Assembly: GCA_947455015.1 (NCBI GenBank)
Contig: CANGMY010000025.1
Location: 1 to 12,690 of the forward strand
DNA length: 12,690 nucleotides
Reading direction: 5' to 3'
Source: Microthrixaceae bacterium
GTDB lineage: Bacteria; Actinomycetota; Acidimicrobiia; Acidimicrobiales; Acidimicrobilacustridaceae
The notes beneath the pieces were generated by a model that saw only the letters and a list, made by a program, of their open reading frames with translations, was not told where the DNA came from and did no database searches. The translations under genes and the position numbers were made by a program. Positions within the stretch are counted from its first letter, which is position 1. Each line of letters starts with the position of its first letter. This document shows positions 7,112-12,690 of this stretch, one piece after another.

Positions 7112-8329
7112 ATGTCCGATTACAGCCTTGACCTCAACGAAGACCAGCAAACGCTCGTCGACTGGGTTCACACCTTTGCTGCTGATGTCATCCGTCCTGC
7201 TGCTGAAGAGTGGGATGAGCGCGAAGAGTTCCCGTGGCCGATTGTGCAAGAGGCAGCGAACATCGGTCTGTATGGCTGGGAGTTCATGGCGGCAAACCTT
7301 GGCGATCCCACTGGTCTTTCAATCGTCCTCGCCATCGAAGAACTGTTCTGGGGCGATGCAGGTATCGGTCTTTCGATCTTCGGATCTGGTCTTGCCGCCG
7401 CAGGTATTAGTGGAAATGGCACACCGGAACAGGTCATGGAATGGGTGCCGCAGTGTTACGGCACCGCCGACAAGGTTCAGCTCGGCGCGTTCTGTGTGAG
7501 CGAACCCGACGCTGGTTCTGATGTTTCGTCGCTACGCACTCGCGCGGTGTACGACGAAAAGACCGACGAATGGGTGCTCAATGGCACCAAGGCATGGATC
7601 ACCAACGGTGGTATTGCCGACATTCACGTCGTTGTTGCTGCGGTCGATCCCGAACTCAAGGGTCGCGGCCAGGCATCGTTCGTTGTTCCTCCCGGCACCA
7701 AGGGTTTGTCGATGGGACAGAAGTACAAGAAGCACGGCATCAAGGCCTCGCATACATCTGAAGTTGTGCTCGACGATGTCCGCGTTCCTGGTCGTTGTTT
7801 GCTCGGCGGCAAAGAGAAACTCGATGAGAAACTCGCTCGTGCTCGCGAATCTGGAAGCAGCGGCCAGAAGCAGCCTGCAATGGCAACCTTCGAAGCCACT
7901 CGTCCCGCTGTTGGAGCGCAGGCCCTTGGTGTTGCTCGAGCCGCTTACGAGTACTCACTTGAATACGCCAAAGAACGTCAAGCCTTTGGTCGTCCGATCA
8001 TCATGAACCAGTCGATTGCATTCAAGTTGGCTGACATGAAGACGGAAATCGACGCTGCTCGTCTTCTCGTTCATCGTGCCGCATGGATGGCTGCGAATCG
8101 CAAGGAATTCAAGGCCGGCGAAGGATCAATGTCGAAGCTCAAGGCCGGCGAAGTTGCGGTTTGGGTCACCGAACAGGCCATTCAGATTCTTGGCGGCTAC
8201 GGCTACACCCGTGAGTACCCGGTTGAGCGTTGGCACCGCGACGCAAAGATCTTCACGATCTTCGAAGGCACCTCAGAGATTCAGCGCCTGGTGATCAGCC
8301 GCAATATCTCTGGTCTTCGCATTCCGTAA
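7112..8329 (+). CDS. Acyl-CoA dehydrogenase
   Basis: FAD enzyme that forms the alpha-beta double bond of an acyl-CoA and passes electrons to electron-transfer flavoprotein; cytoplasmic, beta-oxidation or branched-chain acyl degradation. The 405 residues show the three-part fold: N-terminal helical domain (1-125), beta domain with AFCVSEPDAGSDVSS (126-140), LNGTKAWITNGGIAD (156-170) and VRVPGRCLLGG (223-233), and C-terminal helical domain with KERQAFGRPI (287-296), QILGGYGYTREYPVERWHRDAK (358-379) and IFEGTSEIQ (383-391). Glu385 sits at the position of the catalytic base of medium/short-chain enzymes. A charged, probably flexible insertion at 233-257 separates the last two domains, so it is longer than the typical 380-residue short-chain enzyme. 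Acyl-chain preference cannot be read. It follows the MFS gene by 57 bp and may have its own promoter. Confidence 0.95.
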   Translation: MSDYSLDLNEDQQTLVDWVHTFAADVIRPAAEEWDEREEFPWPIVQEAANIGLYGWEFMAANLGDPTGLSIVLAIEELFWGDAGIGLSIFGSGLAAAGISGNGTPEQVMEWVPQCYGTADKVQLGAFCVSEPDAGSDVSSLRTRAVYDEKTDEWVLNGTKAWITNGGIADIHVVVAAVDPELKGRGQASFVVPPGTKGLSMGQKYKKHGIKASHTSEVVLDDVRVPGRCLLGGKEKLDEKLARARESGSSGQKQPAMATFEATRPAVGAQALGVARAAYEYSLEYAKERQAFGRPIIMNQSIAFKLADMKTEIDAARLLVHRAAWMAANRKEFKAGEGSMSKLKAGEVAVWVTEQAIQILGGYGYTREYPVERWHRDAKIFTIFEGTSEIQRLVISRNISGLRIP

Positions 8330-8345
8330 CTCGCTCACGTCAAAG

Positions 8346-8360
8346 GGCGCGTCCAGCGCC
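8346..8360. terminator. Weak hairpin between convergent genes
   Basis: Five-bp stem GGCGC / GCGCC with loop GTCCA in the 32-bp gap between the acyl-CoA dehydrogenase stop and the stop of the convergent acyltransferase. The position suits a shared transcription end. The stem is short and there is no T tract, so support is mostly positional. Confidence 0.35.
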
Positions 8361-8361
8361 G

Positions 8362-10413
8362 TTAGTTCGTGTGCTGCGAATACCACTGCTTCATCGCGGA
8401 TTCGATTGCCGCGGTGACGGCCGGAGCCACGTACTTCGATCCTGCTGGAGAGTAGTGAAGGTGGTCAGGGCGAATTTCTTCGCCACTGGGCGTCTTGCCC
8501 TCGCAGATTCCTGTTCCGCACAGCACATCGTTGAGGTCGATCGAAAGTGATGTGTCCGGGTGCGCCAGGGCAAAGTCGCGTTGGATTTTTCGCAATTGAG
8601 CAAATTTTCCGATGTTCGCGGCCGTAAGGCTGTCTTCATTCTTTTCTTCTGGAAACACCTGAGGATCAGCCTGCGAAATGATGATGAAAGGTACGCCGTT
8701 CTCTGTAGCGATAGCAGCGGCTTTGCTGAGTTCAGCGTCGTAGAGCGCGATCCATTCCGGGGAACCAAACGTGATCCATTTGCCATTGACGAGAACGTCG
8801 TAGGTATCGCGGAGTGCGCCTGACCAGACAATGGCGTCGGGCGGGAACGATGCTGCGGCATCACGCCATTTGGTTTCCCAACCAGCACAGGCGCCGCCAC
8901 CATCGCGCAGGATTCCGAATGATCGCGTTTGCTGCTGCATCATCGGACACTGCGCAATACCCTTATTCCAAATCACGATTTGGGACGGATCGAACGGCGA
9001 GTTGTAACCAGTTGGCCACGGGAAGGCGATTTGGCCACCCCCCATTGTCCAGATGACGGAATCGCCAAACCACAGCAACGAAATTGGAGGATCGGTGTTC
9101 TTCGTGACCCCAGTCGTCGGTGCAACAACGGAGGAGAACTCAGTTTGAGCGGGGGGTGCCGGTGCAGCGGTGAACCACACCATGCCGAACACGAGCGCGG
9201 TAATCCCAAGAGCTCCGAGTCCGACAAACACGCGGCTTGATCGTTTCGTGACAGCCGCGTCGGTCGACGCTGGTTTACGTCGTCGGAACGGCTGCTCAAT
9301 GAGGTACCAACTCAATGCCGTGGCGATTGCCGTGAGGGCGACACGAATGACGAAGAGTTCGATACGACCGGTGCGGTCGTCACTGAGGTGAAGGCGTTGT
9401 CCCGTGACGAACACTTTGATGGGCCAATGCCAGAGGTACAGCCCATAGGAAACGAGGCCGAGTGTCCGGAGCCATCGAAAACTAAGTGCTTTCGTGAAGA
9501 ACGAGTCGTGGCCATTGAGCGTGAGCACCACGATGCCAGTGGCAATGGCGATGAGAAGGAAGCCGCCGGTGTAGAGCCAGTCGGATCGGAAGTCAGCGGT
9601 GGTTGCGACGCCGACGAGCAAGGCAAGGCCAAGAAGCGCTGCTGTGGTGAGTGTGTTGCGAGTGAGGCGGCGCGAAGGATTTACGGGCCATAGGCGAACA
9701 ACGCACGCGATGGCAATGCCCACAAAGAGTGCCTGCGAACGAGTGTCGGTGCCGAGGTACACGCGTGAGGGATCAGTTCCTGGCGCCCGCAAAATCCACA
9801 TAAGCGCGCACGACGCAATTGCTCCGAGTACTGCACCGATGAGAGCAACATGGGCAAGTCGATGCAAGCCAATGCGGCGCTTAAGCAGGGCAACCATTCC
9901 TATGAGCGCGATTGGAAACACCAAATAGAACTGCTCTTCAACGGCAAGCGACCAGAAATGGTTCAGTGGAGATTCCGCGCCGAATGCAGCTTGATACGAG
10001 TTGTGTTGCGCGATCGACCACCAGTTCGCGATGTACGCGAGTGACGCAACGGCATGACCGCGTAGGGACGCGTCGACGGAGCCGTGATCGAGGATTCTCG
10101 CAATGATGACGACGACAACGATTGTGGCGATTGCAGCAGGAAGGAGTCGCCGCGCTCGTCGGGCGAAGAACGATGGCGCCGACATCGAATTGGTGCGATC
10201 AACTTCTTCGAGCGCGAGCGATGTGATGAGAAAGCCTGAAAGCACAAGGAAGACATCGACACCGATAAATCCGGCCGGAACGAGTTGTGGCGCGAAGTGG
10301 TAGAGCACCACTGCCGCAACTGCGAGTCCCCTCAACCCGTCGAGAGCGGGGATGTGCTTGAACTTTTTGGTGCCGGGGTCGGCGCTTGTTGTGATTTCAG
10401 GCCGTCCGCTCAT
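8362..10413 (-). CDS. OafA/YrhL-type membrane acyltransferase fused to SGNH domain
   Basis: Predicted integral membrane enzyme that moves an acyl group (often acetyl) across the membrane onto a surface glycan or peptidoglycan. The 683 residues have two parts. Residues 20-415 are an Acyltransferase_3 domain with about ten or eleven TM helices: PALDGLRGLAVAAVVLYHF (22-40, with the conserved Arg28 and His39), FIGVDVFLVLSGFLI (49-63), RRARRLLPA (86-94), NHFWSLAVEEQFYLVFP (151-167) and SYGLYLWHWP (322-331). After a Pro/Ala-rich linker, residues 445-683 form an extracytoplasmic SGNH hydrolase-like domain with LWFGDS (nucleophile Ser452) and DHLHYSPAG (Asp650, His653). The AT3-SGNH fusion is known in OafA and in peptidoglycan or exopolysaccharide O-acetyltransferases; the acceptor is not visible. 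ATG 10413 has no SD but a TACCGT box 9 nt upstream. It lies 48 bp downstream of the amidohydrolase gene on the same strand. Confidence 0.93.
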   Translation of the reverse strand: MSGRPEITTSADPGTKKFKHIPALDGLRGLAVAAVVLYHFAPQLVPAGFIGVDVFLVLSGFLITSLALEEVDRTNSMSAPSFFARRARRLLPAAIATIVVVVIIARILDHGSVDASLRGHAVASLAYIANWWSIAQHNSYQAAFGAESPLNHFWSLAVEEQFYLVFPIALIGMVALLKRRIGLHRLAHVALIGAVLGAIASCALMWILRAPGTDPSRVYLGTDTRSQALFVGIAIACVVRLWPVNPSRRLTRNTLTTAALLGLALLVGVATTADFRSDWLYTGGFLLIAIATGIVVLTLNGHDSFFTKALSFRWLRTLGLVSYGLYLWHWPIKVFVTGQRLHLSDDRTGRIELFVIRVALTAIATALSWYLIEQPFRRRKPASTDAAVTKRSSRVFVGLGALGITALVFGMVWFTAAPAPPAQTEFSSVVAPTTGVTKNTDPPISLLWFGDSVIWTMGGGQIAFPWPTGYNSPFDPSQIVIWNKGIAQCPMMQQQTRSFGILRDGGGACAGWETKWRDAAASFPPDAIVWSGALRDTYDVLVNGKWITFGSPEWIALYDAELSKAAAIATENGVPFIIISQADPQVFPEEKNEDSLTAANIGKFAQLRKIQRDFALAHPDTSLSIDLNDVLCGTGICEGKTPSGEEIRPDHLHYSPAGSKYVAPAVTAAIESAMKQWYSQHTN

Positions 10414-10422
10414 GCGAGAGCA

Positions 10423-10428
10423 ACGGTA
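10423..10428 (-). promoter_or_regulatory. Putative -10 box (TACCGT) of the leaderless acyltransferase gene
   Basis: On the minus strand TACCGT is followed by 9 nt (TGCTCTCGC) and the ATG at 10413, with no SD. It is the fourth case of this box-plus-spacer arrangement in the window. It suggests the acyltransferase gene has its own promoter despite sitting only 48 bp after the amidohydrolase gene. Confidence 0.55.
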
Positions 10429-10439
10429 GCGACCGCAGC

Positions 10440-10471
10440 TGCCAGGTAGGACGCACCCGGCCTACTTGGCA
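10440..10471. repeat. Imperfect inverted repeat between amidohydrolase and acyltransferase genes
   Basis: Arms 10440-10450 (TGCCAGGTAGG) and 10461-10471 (CCTACTTGGCA) pair at 10 of 11 positions around a 10-nt spacer; the odd pair is G-T on the plus strand and A-C on the minus strand. It covers the amidohydrolase stop codon (10462-10464) and ends 12 bp upstream of the acyltransferase -10 box. It could end the amidohydrolase transcript (no T tract) or be a regulator site over the acyltransferase promoter. Confidence 0.45.
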
Positions 10472-11739
10472 ATCGCTCGGCCTTCATCGCGAAGATCGCT
10501 GAGGACGCTGTTGAGATCGATTGTGGTGCAGGTTCGGTTCCGGACCACCGCCTGCCCATTGATCCAGACATCGACGACGTCTGCGCGAGAAGCGGCATAC
10601 ACAACGGCGGAAATCGGGTCGTAGATCGGTGTGAGTGAGGGTGACGACGGGTCAAGGCGAACGAGATCGGCGTTCTTGCCTACCTCGAGAGACCCGACAA
10701 GCTGATCGATGCCCAGTGCCGCGGCCGATCCCATCGTTGCCATACGAAGTATCGAAGAAGCGGGAAGGACTGTGGGATCAAGACGGTTGCCTTTGTGGAT
10801 GAGAGCAGCAACGCGCATGGCCGTAAACATGTCGAGATCGTTCGACGAAGACGGGCCATCGGTGCCCAGTCCGACGGTGACTCCTGCTGAAAGTAATTCG
10901 GGTACTCGACAGAACCCCGACGCCAACTTCATGTTTGAACTTGGGCAATGAGTAACGGCAGTGTTGGTTTCCGCCAGTCGAGCGATCTCCGCGTCGGTGA
11001 GTACGACAGCGTGGGCGAGCACAGTGCCGTCGCGTAGCAGTCCGTGGTCGTCAAGAAGTTCAACTGGTGTGCGCCCGTAGCGACCCTGAACGTCGGCGAC
11101 TTCGCCAGCGTTTTCTGAAGCGTGGATGTGAAAGCGCGCGCCTTCGCTCGTTGCGAGTTCCCCGACTGCGGCGAGTTGGGTCGGGTCCATCGTGTAGGTG
11201 CCGTGAGCGAGGATCCATGAATGCGGTGTCGATGCATTCGCGTTTGTAAGCCGTTGTTCGAATGGAACGTTGTCGGGTCCGTTTGAACCGATGAAGATCG
11301 GGCCGGTCTGCAGCCTGAAACCAGCCTTTTCAGCTTCGTCAAGACTTGCGTCGGGATACCAATACATATCGAGTGCTGCGGTGCAGCCCGAGAGCATCGC
11401 TTCGGCGAATGCAGCACGCACGCCAACACGAACATGGCGATCGGACATGATCTTCGCCTCGGCGGGAAAGAGCTTGTCGAGGAAAGCCTGAAGATTGACG
11501 TCATCGGCAAACCCGCGAAATGCGGTCATTGCAAGATGGGTATGTGCATTGATGAGGCCTGGCATCACGATTCCGCCGCCAGCATCGATTGTGTGATCGC
11601 ATGACGTCGCTGGTCCCACGCCGGCGGGCAGGACCTCAACGATGGTGTCGTCGGCAATAACAATTGTTCCGCCGTGAATCACCGTGTCGTGGGCATCGAC
11701 AGTGACGATCGTTGCATTGGTGATGGCAGTGCGAGTCAC
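10462..11739 (-). CDS. mtaD: MtaD-like amidohydrolase (5-methylthioadenosine/SAH deaminase family, COG0402)
   Basis: Zinc-dependent cytoplasmic deaminase of the TRZ/ATZ/MtaD group. The likely reaction is deamination of 5'-methylthioadenosine, S-adenosylhomocysteine or a related adenosine, in methionine/purine salvage. From the GTG at 11739 it has 425 residues, the usual length. Visible are the short N-terminal beta part, PGLINAHTHLAMTAFRG (ligands His66, His68), FHIHASEN (His206, Glu209), TVLAHAVVLTD (His243), THCPSSNMKLASG, VGLGTDGPSSSNDLDMF (Asp294) and GSLEVGKNADLVRLD near the end. These match MtaD better than guanine or cytosine deaminases, but related s-triazine hydrolases share the pattern, so the substrate is inferred. 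The start is chosen on the SD CTGAGG (11745-11750) 5 nt upstream and on alignment (TRTAITNATIVTVD is the normal family start). The frame also runs up to an ATG at 11802 without an SD. It is divergent from the 4-TM gene. Confidence 0.87.
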   Translation of the reverse strand: MTRTAITNATIVTVDAHDTVIHGGTIVIADDTIVEVLPAGVGPATSCDHTIDAGGGIVMPGLINAHTHLAMTAFRGFADDVNLQAFLDKLFPAEAKIMSDRHVRVGVRAAFAEAMLSGCTAALDMYWYPDASLDEAEKAGFRLQTGPIFIGSNGPDNVPFEQRLTNANASTPHSWILAHGTYTMDPTQLAAVGELATSEGARFHIHASENAGEVADVQGRYGRTPVELLDDHGLLRDGTVLAHAVVLTDAEIARLAETNTAVTHCPSSNMKLASGFCRVPELLSAGVTVGLGTDGPSSSNDLDMFTAMRVAALIHKGNRLDPTVLPASSILRMATMGSAAALGIDQLVGSLEVGKNADLVRLDPSSPSLTPIYDPISAVVYAASRADVVDVWINGQAVVRNRTCTTIDLNSVLSDLRDEGRAIAK

Positions 11740-11744
11740 GAGAA

Positions 11745-11750
11745 CCTCAG
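11745..11750 (-). promoter_or_regulatory. Ribosome binding site that sets the amidohydrolase start
   Basis: CTGAGG on the minus strand, 5 nt before the GTG at 11739. It favours this start over the in-frame ATG at 11802, which has no SD. Confidence 0.6.
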
Positions 11751-11756
11751 AGGCAT

Positions 11757-11772
11757 TGTGGGCGAACCCACA
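11757..11772 (-). promoter_or_regulatory. UUCG-loop hairpin in the amidohydrolase leader
   Basis: On the minus strand, TGTGGG-TTCG-CCCACA forms a perfect 6-bp stem with a UUCG loop, 6 nt upstream of the SD. It is directly followed by a short out-of-frame reading frame (ATG at 11756, six sense codons) whose TGA overlaps the GTG start. It may tune translation initiation or mRNA stability. I do not recognise a known riboswitch. Confidence 0.4.
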
Positions 11773-11814
11773 GAGTGTGTCAGTCGGTTGTCGCTTCTTC
11801 ATTGATGCGGTCAG

Positions 11815-11843
11815 ACTGTAGTTTCTGTCATCGGCGGGGTCAG
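11815..11843 (-). promoter_or_regulatory. Putative promoter of the amidohydrolase gene
   Basis: On the minus strand CTGACC (11838-11843), a 17-nt spacer and TACAGT (11815-11820) fit a -35/-10 pair. Transcription would start near 11808 and give a leader of about 70 nt that carries the UUCG hairpin and the SD. Confidence 0.4.
11819..11824 (+). promoter_or_regulatory. Putative -10 box (TAGTTT) of the 4-TM protein gene
   Basis: TAGTTT would place the transcript start near 11831, giving a leader of about 28 nt with the strong SD at 11847-11853. It overlaps the divergent amidohydrolase -10 box by two bases. No good -35 is visible. Confidence 0.3.
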
Positions 11844-11846
11844 AGA

Positions 11847-11853
11847 GGGGAGG
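11847..11853 (+). promoter_or_regulatory. Ribosome binding site of the 4-TM protein gene
   Basis: GGGGAGG lies 5 nt before the GTG at 11859. It decides this start against upstream in-frame candidates such as the GTG at 11775, whose extension would cover the promoter and RBS. Confidence 0.75.
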
Positions 11854-11858
11854 CCGAG

Positions 11859-12434
11859 GTGTCAGGTGTTCCAACACCCGAAGAGATCGCCAGATGGTCT
11901 CCGGAAGATCGTGCGAGCGTGGCCCGTTCCCTCGATTCTCATATCCCGCGTCCTAGCCGACAGCAGCGAACCCGCTGGCAGCGTCGTGCGCTCATCACGC
12001 TCACGGTGGTGAGCGCTGTCGTACTTCTGCCGTGGATCGGTCTACTTTCCGTGACGCTTCGAGAGACATCTTCCGGCGGTGCGTGGCGTATCGCGTGGGT
12101 GGGGTTCGACACCGCGCTGTTTGTTTCGTTCGCCGTTTCTGGTTATTTCGTTTGGAAGCGCCGCCAAATTGCTCCGGTGATCATGGCAGTAACGGCAACT
12201 CTCGTTTTTACCGACGCTTGGTTTGATCTCACGCTTTCGTGGAACACCCCAGAGTTCGCCGTCGCGATGTTGTCGGCGTTGATTATCGAAATCCCACTTG
12301 CGCTTTTGTTGGTCTTTGCCGCCACCAGGATGCTTCGAATGAATGCATCGATGATCCGCGCTCTTCGAGGGCATACCAAGAGGCCAGCGCGAGCAACTCG
12401 CGAATTCCTTCCGATGGTCCCGGCGGAAGAGTGA
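11859..12434 (+). CDS. Conserved actinobacterial-type 4-TM membrane protein, function unknown
   Basis: 191 residues. A short, charged, Arg-rich cytoplasmic N-terminus (1-43) is followed by four predicted TM helices at about 44-66, 77-99, 104-127 and 133-158 and a basic tail (AllRGHTKRPARATRE region). I recognise the general pattern (WVGFD at 80-84 in TM2, TDAWFDLTLSW at 118-128 in TM3, a Glu in TM4 at 144) from unnamed actinobacterial membrane proteins, but I know no assigned function. Asp84, Asp119, Asp123 and Glu144 all fall in or at the edge of hydrophobic segments, which suggests functional rather than purely structural helices. The start is set by a strong SD. It is divergent from the amidohydrolase gene and convergent with the partial gene at the right edge, with only 3 bp between the two stop codons. 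Confidence 0.8.
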   Translation: MSGVPTPEEIARWSPEDRASVARSLDSHIPRPSRQQRTRWQRRALITLTVVSAVVLLPWIGLLSVTLRETSSGGAWRIAWVGFDTALFVSFAVSGYFVWKRRQIAPVIMAVTATLVFTDAWFDLTLSWNTPEFAVAMLSALIIEIPLALLLVFAATRMLRMNASMIRALRGHTKRPARATREFLPMVPAEE

Positions 12435-12437
12435 TCG

Positions 12438-12690
12438 TTAGCCCGTGAAGTTTGGTGCGGTCTCTGGATCGCAGTCGTCAATTGCGGAGAGGCTTACGAG
12501 GTCAATGAGCGCGCTGGCTGAAGTTGCGGCAAACGAGATCTCGCAGCTTGTCGTGCCCGAAGGGACGGCGATTGGTTCGATGAATTGGGTAAGGCCGAGG
12601 AGTGCATTGCTGGTCGAACCTGTTGCACTTCCGATCGTGTTGCTGTTGGCGTCGTAGAAGGTGAAGGTCCAAGTGAGTTCACCTTTGGCC
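12438..12690 (-). CDS. C-terminal end of an apparently extracytoplasmic beta-rich protein, cut by window edge
   Basis: The minus strand is open from the window edge (first full codon 12689-12687) to a TAA at 12438-12440 and encodes 83 residues without an internal start codon, so the gene begins outside the window. The segment is rich in Thr, Ser, Asn and alternating hydrophobics (ELTWTFTFYDANSNTIGSA, VPSGTTSCEISFAA, LIDLVSLSAIDDCDPE), has two cysteines that could pair, and ends PNFTG. This looks like a secreted or surface beta-sandwich domain. Codon third positions are mostly G or C, as in the neighbouring genes, unlike the competing frames. No family is recognised, and no sorting signal or membrane anchor is present at the C-terminus. 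Confidence 0.65.
   Translation of the reverse strand, partial: AKGELTWTFTFYDANSNTIGSATGSTSNALLGLTQFIEPIAVPSGTTSCEISFAATSASALIDLVSLSAIDDCDPETAPNFTG

Noticed and set aside
11775..11858. Upstream extension of the 4-TM gene from GTG 11775
   Set aside because: It would include the strong SD GGGGAGG as coding sequence and give an N-terminus with no family support.
11740..11877. Upstream extension of the amidohydrolase frame, which would overlap the 4-TM gene
   Set aside because: The extension runs through the divergent promoter region, lacks an SD at ATG 11802 or higher, and is not part of the family fold. ATG 11802 remains a minor alternative.
12445..12657. 70-codon plus-strand frame at the right end
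   Set aside because: It is antisense to the better-supported minus-strand gene end and shows no recognisable features.
12494..12682. 62-codon minus-strand frame at the right end
   Set aside because: It is a different frame of the same strand as the partial gene, with low-complexity Ser/Arg/Gln-rich content typical of a shifted frame.
1..12690. Mobile element, CRISPR array, tRNA/rRNA or defence system
   Set aside because: No transposase or integrase motif, direct-repeat array, terminal repeats or RNA-gene signature was seen; gaps between genes are all under about 120 bp.

Overview
The window looks like ordinary chromosome from a moderately high-GC actinobacterium. An Acidimicrobiia/Ilumatobacter-like lineage is my best guess, from inference rather than any marker gene. 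Grounds: frequent GTG starts, several starts without a Shine-Dalgarno (SD) but with a TANNNT-type -10 box 8-9 nt upstream (the leaderless layout common in Actinobacteria), an actinobacterial-type 4-TM protein, and mostly housekeeping content. I see no insertion sequence, tRNA, rRNA, CRISPR array or phage gene. Coding density is very high and no gene-free gap exceeds about 120 bp.

Layout, left to right: the 3' part of an Fe-type superoxide dismutase gene (1-522, +) ends in a strong hairpin terminator. Next is an MscS-family mechanosensitive channel (592-1734, +), whose last 72 nt overlap the 3' end of the convergent valyl-tRNA synthetase gene (1663-4296, -). This ValRS is of the 'type 2' (archaeal/rickettsial-like) kind. 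Divergent from valS, across an 86-bp gap, is cysS (4383-5738, +). It is joined by a 1-nt stop/start overlap to a DHA1-like MFS exporter (5738-7054, +), followed 57 bp later by an acyl-CoA dehydrogenase (7112-8329, +). Convergent to that is a minus-strand pair: an MtaD-like amidohydrolase (10462-11739) and, 48 bp downstream, a membrane acyltransferase fused to an SGNH domain (8362-10413). Divergent from the amidohydrolase is a small 4-TM protein of unknown function (11859-12434, +). It converges with only 3 bp to spare on the 3' end of an apparently extracytoplasmic protein (12438-12690, -) that runs off the window.

The genes do not form one pathway. They cover oxidative stress (SOD), osmotic protection (MscS), translation (ValRS, CysRS), export (MFS), fatty-acid or branched-acyl oxidation (acyl-CoA dehydrogenase), purine/nucleoside salvage (MtaD-like) and envelope glycan acylation (OafA-like).

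The most interesting signal is regulatory. Four of the eight gene starts visible in the window (mscS, valS, cysS, oafA-like) carry the same hexamer, TAGCGT or TACCGT, exactly 8 or 9 nt before the start codon and lack an SD. The acyl-CoA dehydrogenase, amidohydrolase and 4-TM genes have a recognisable SD instead, and the MFS gene is coupled to cysS. I found no convincing new defence, mobile or biosynthetic system.
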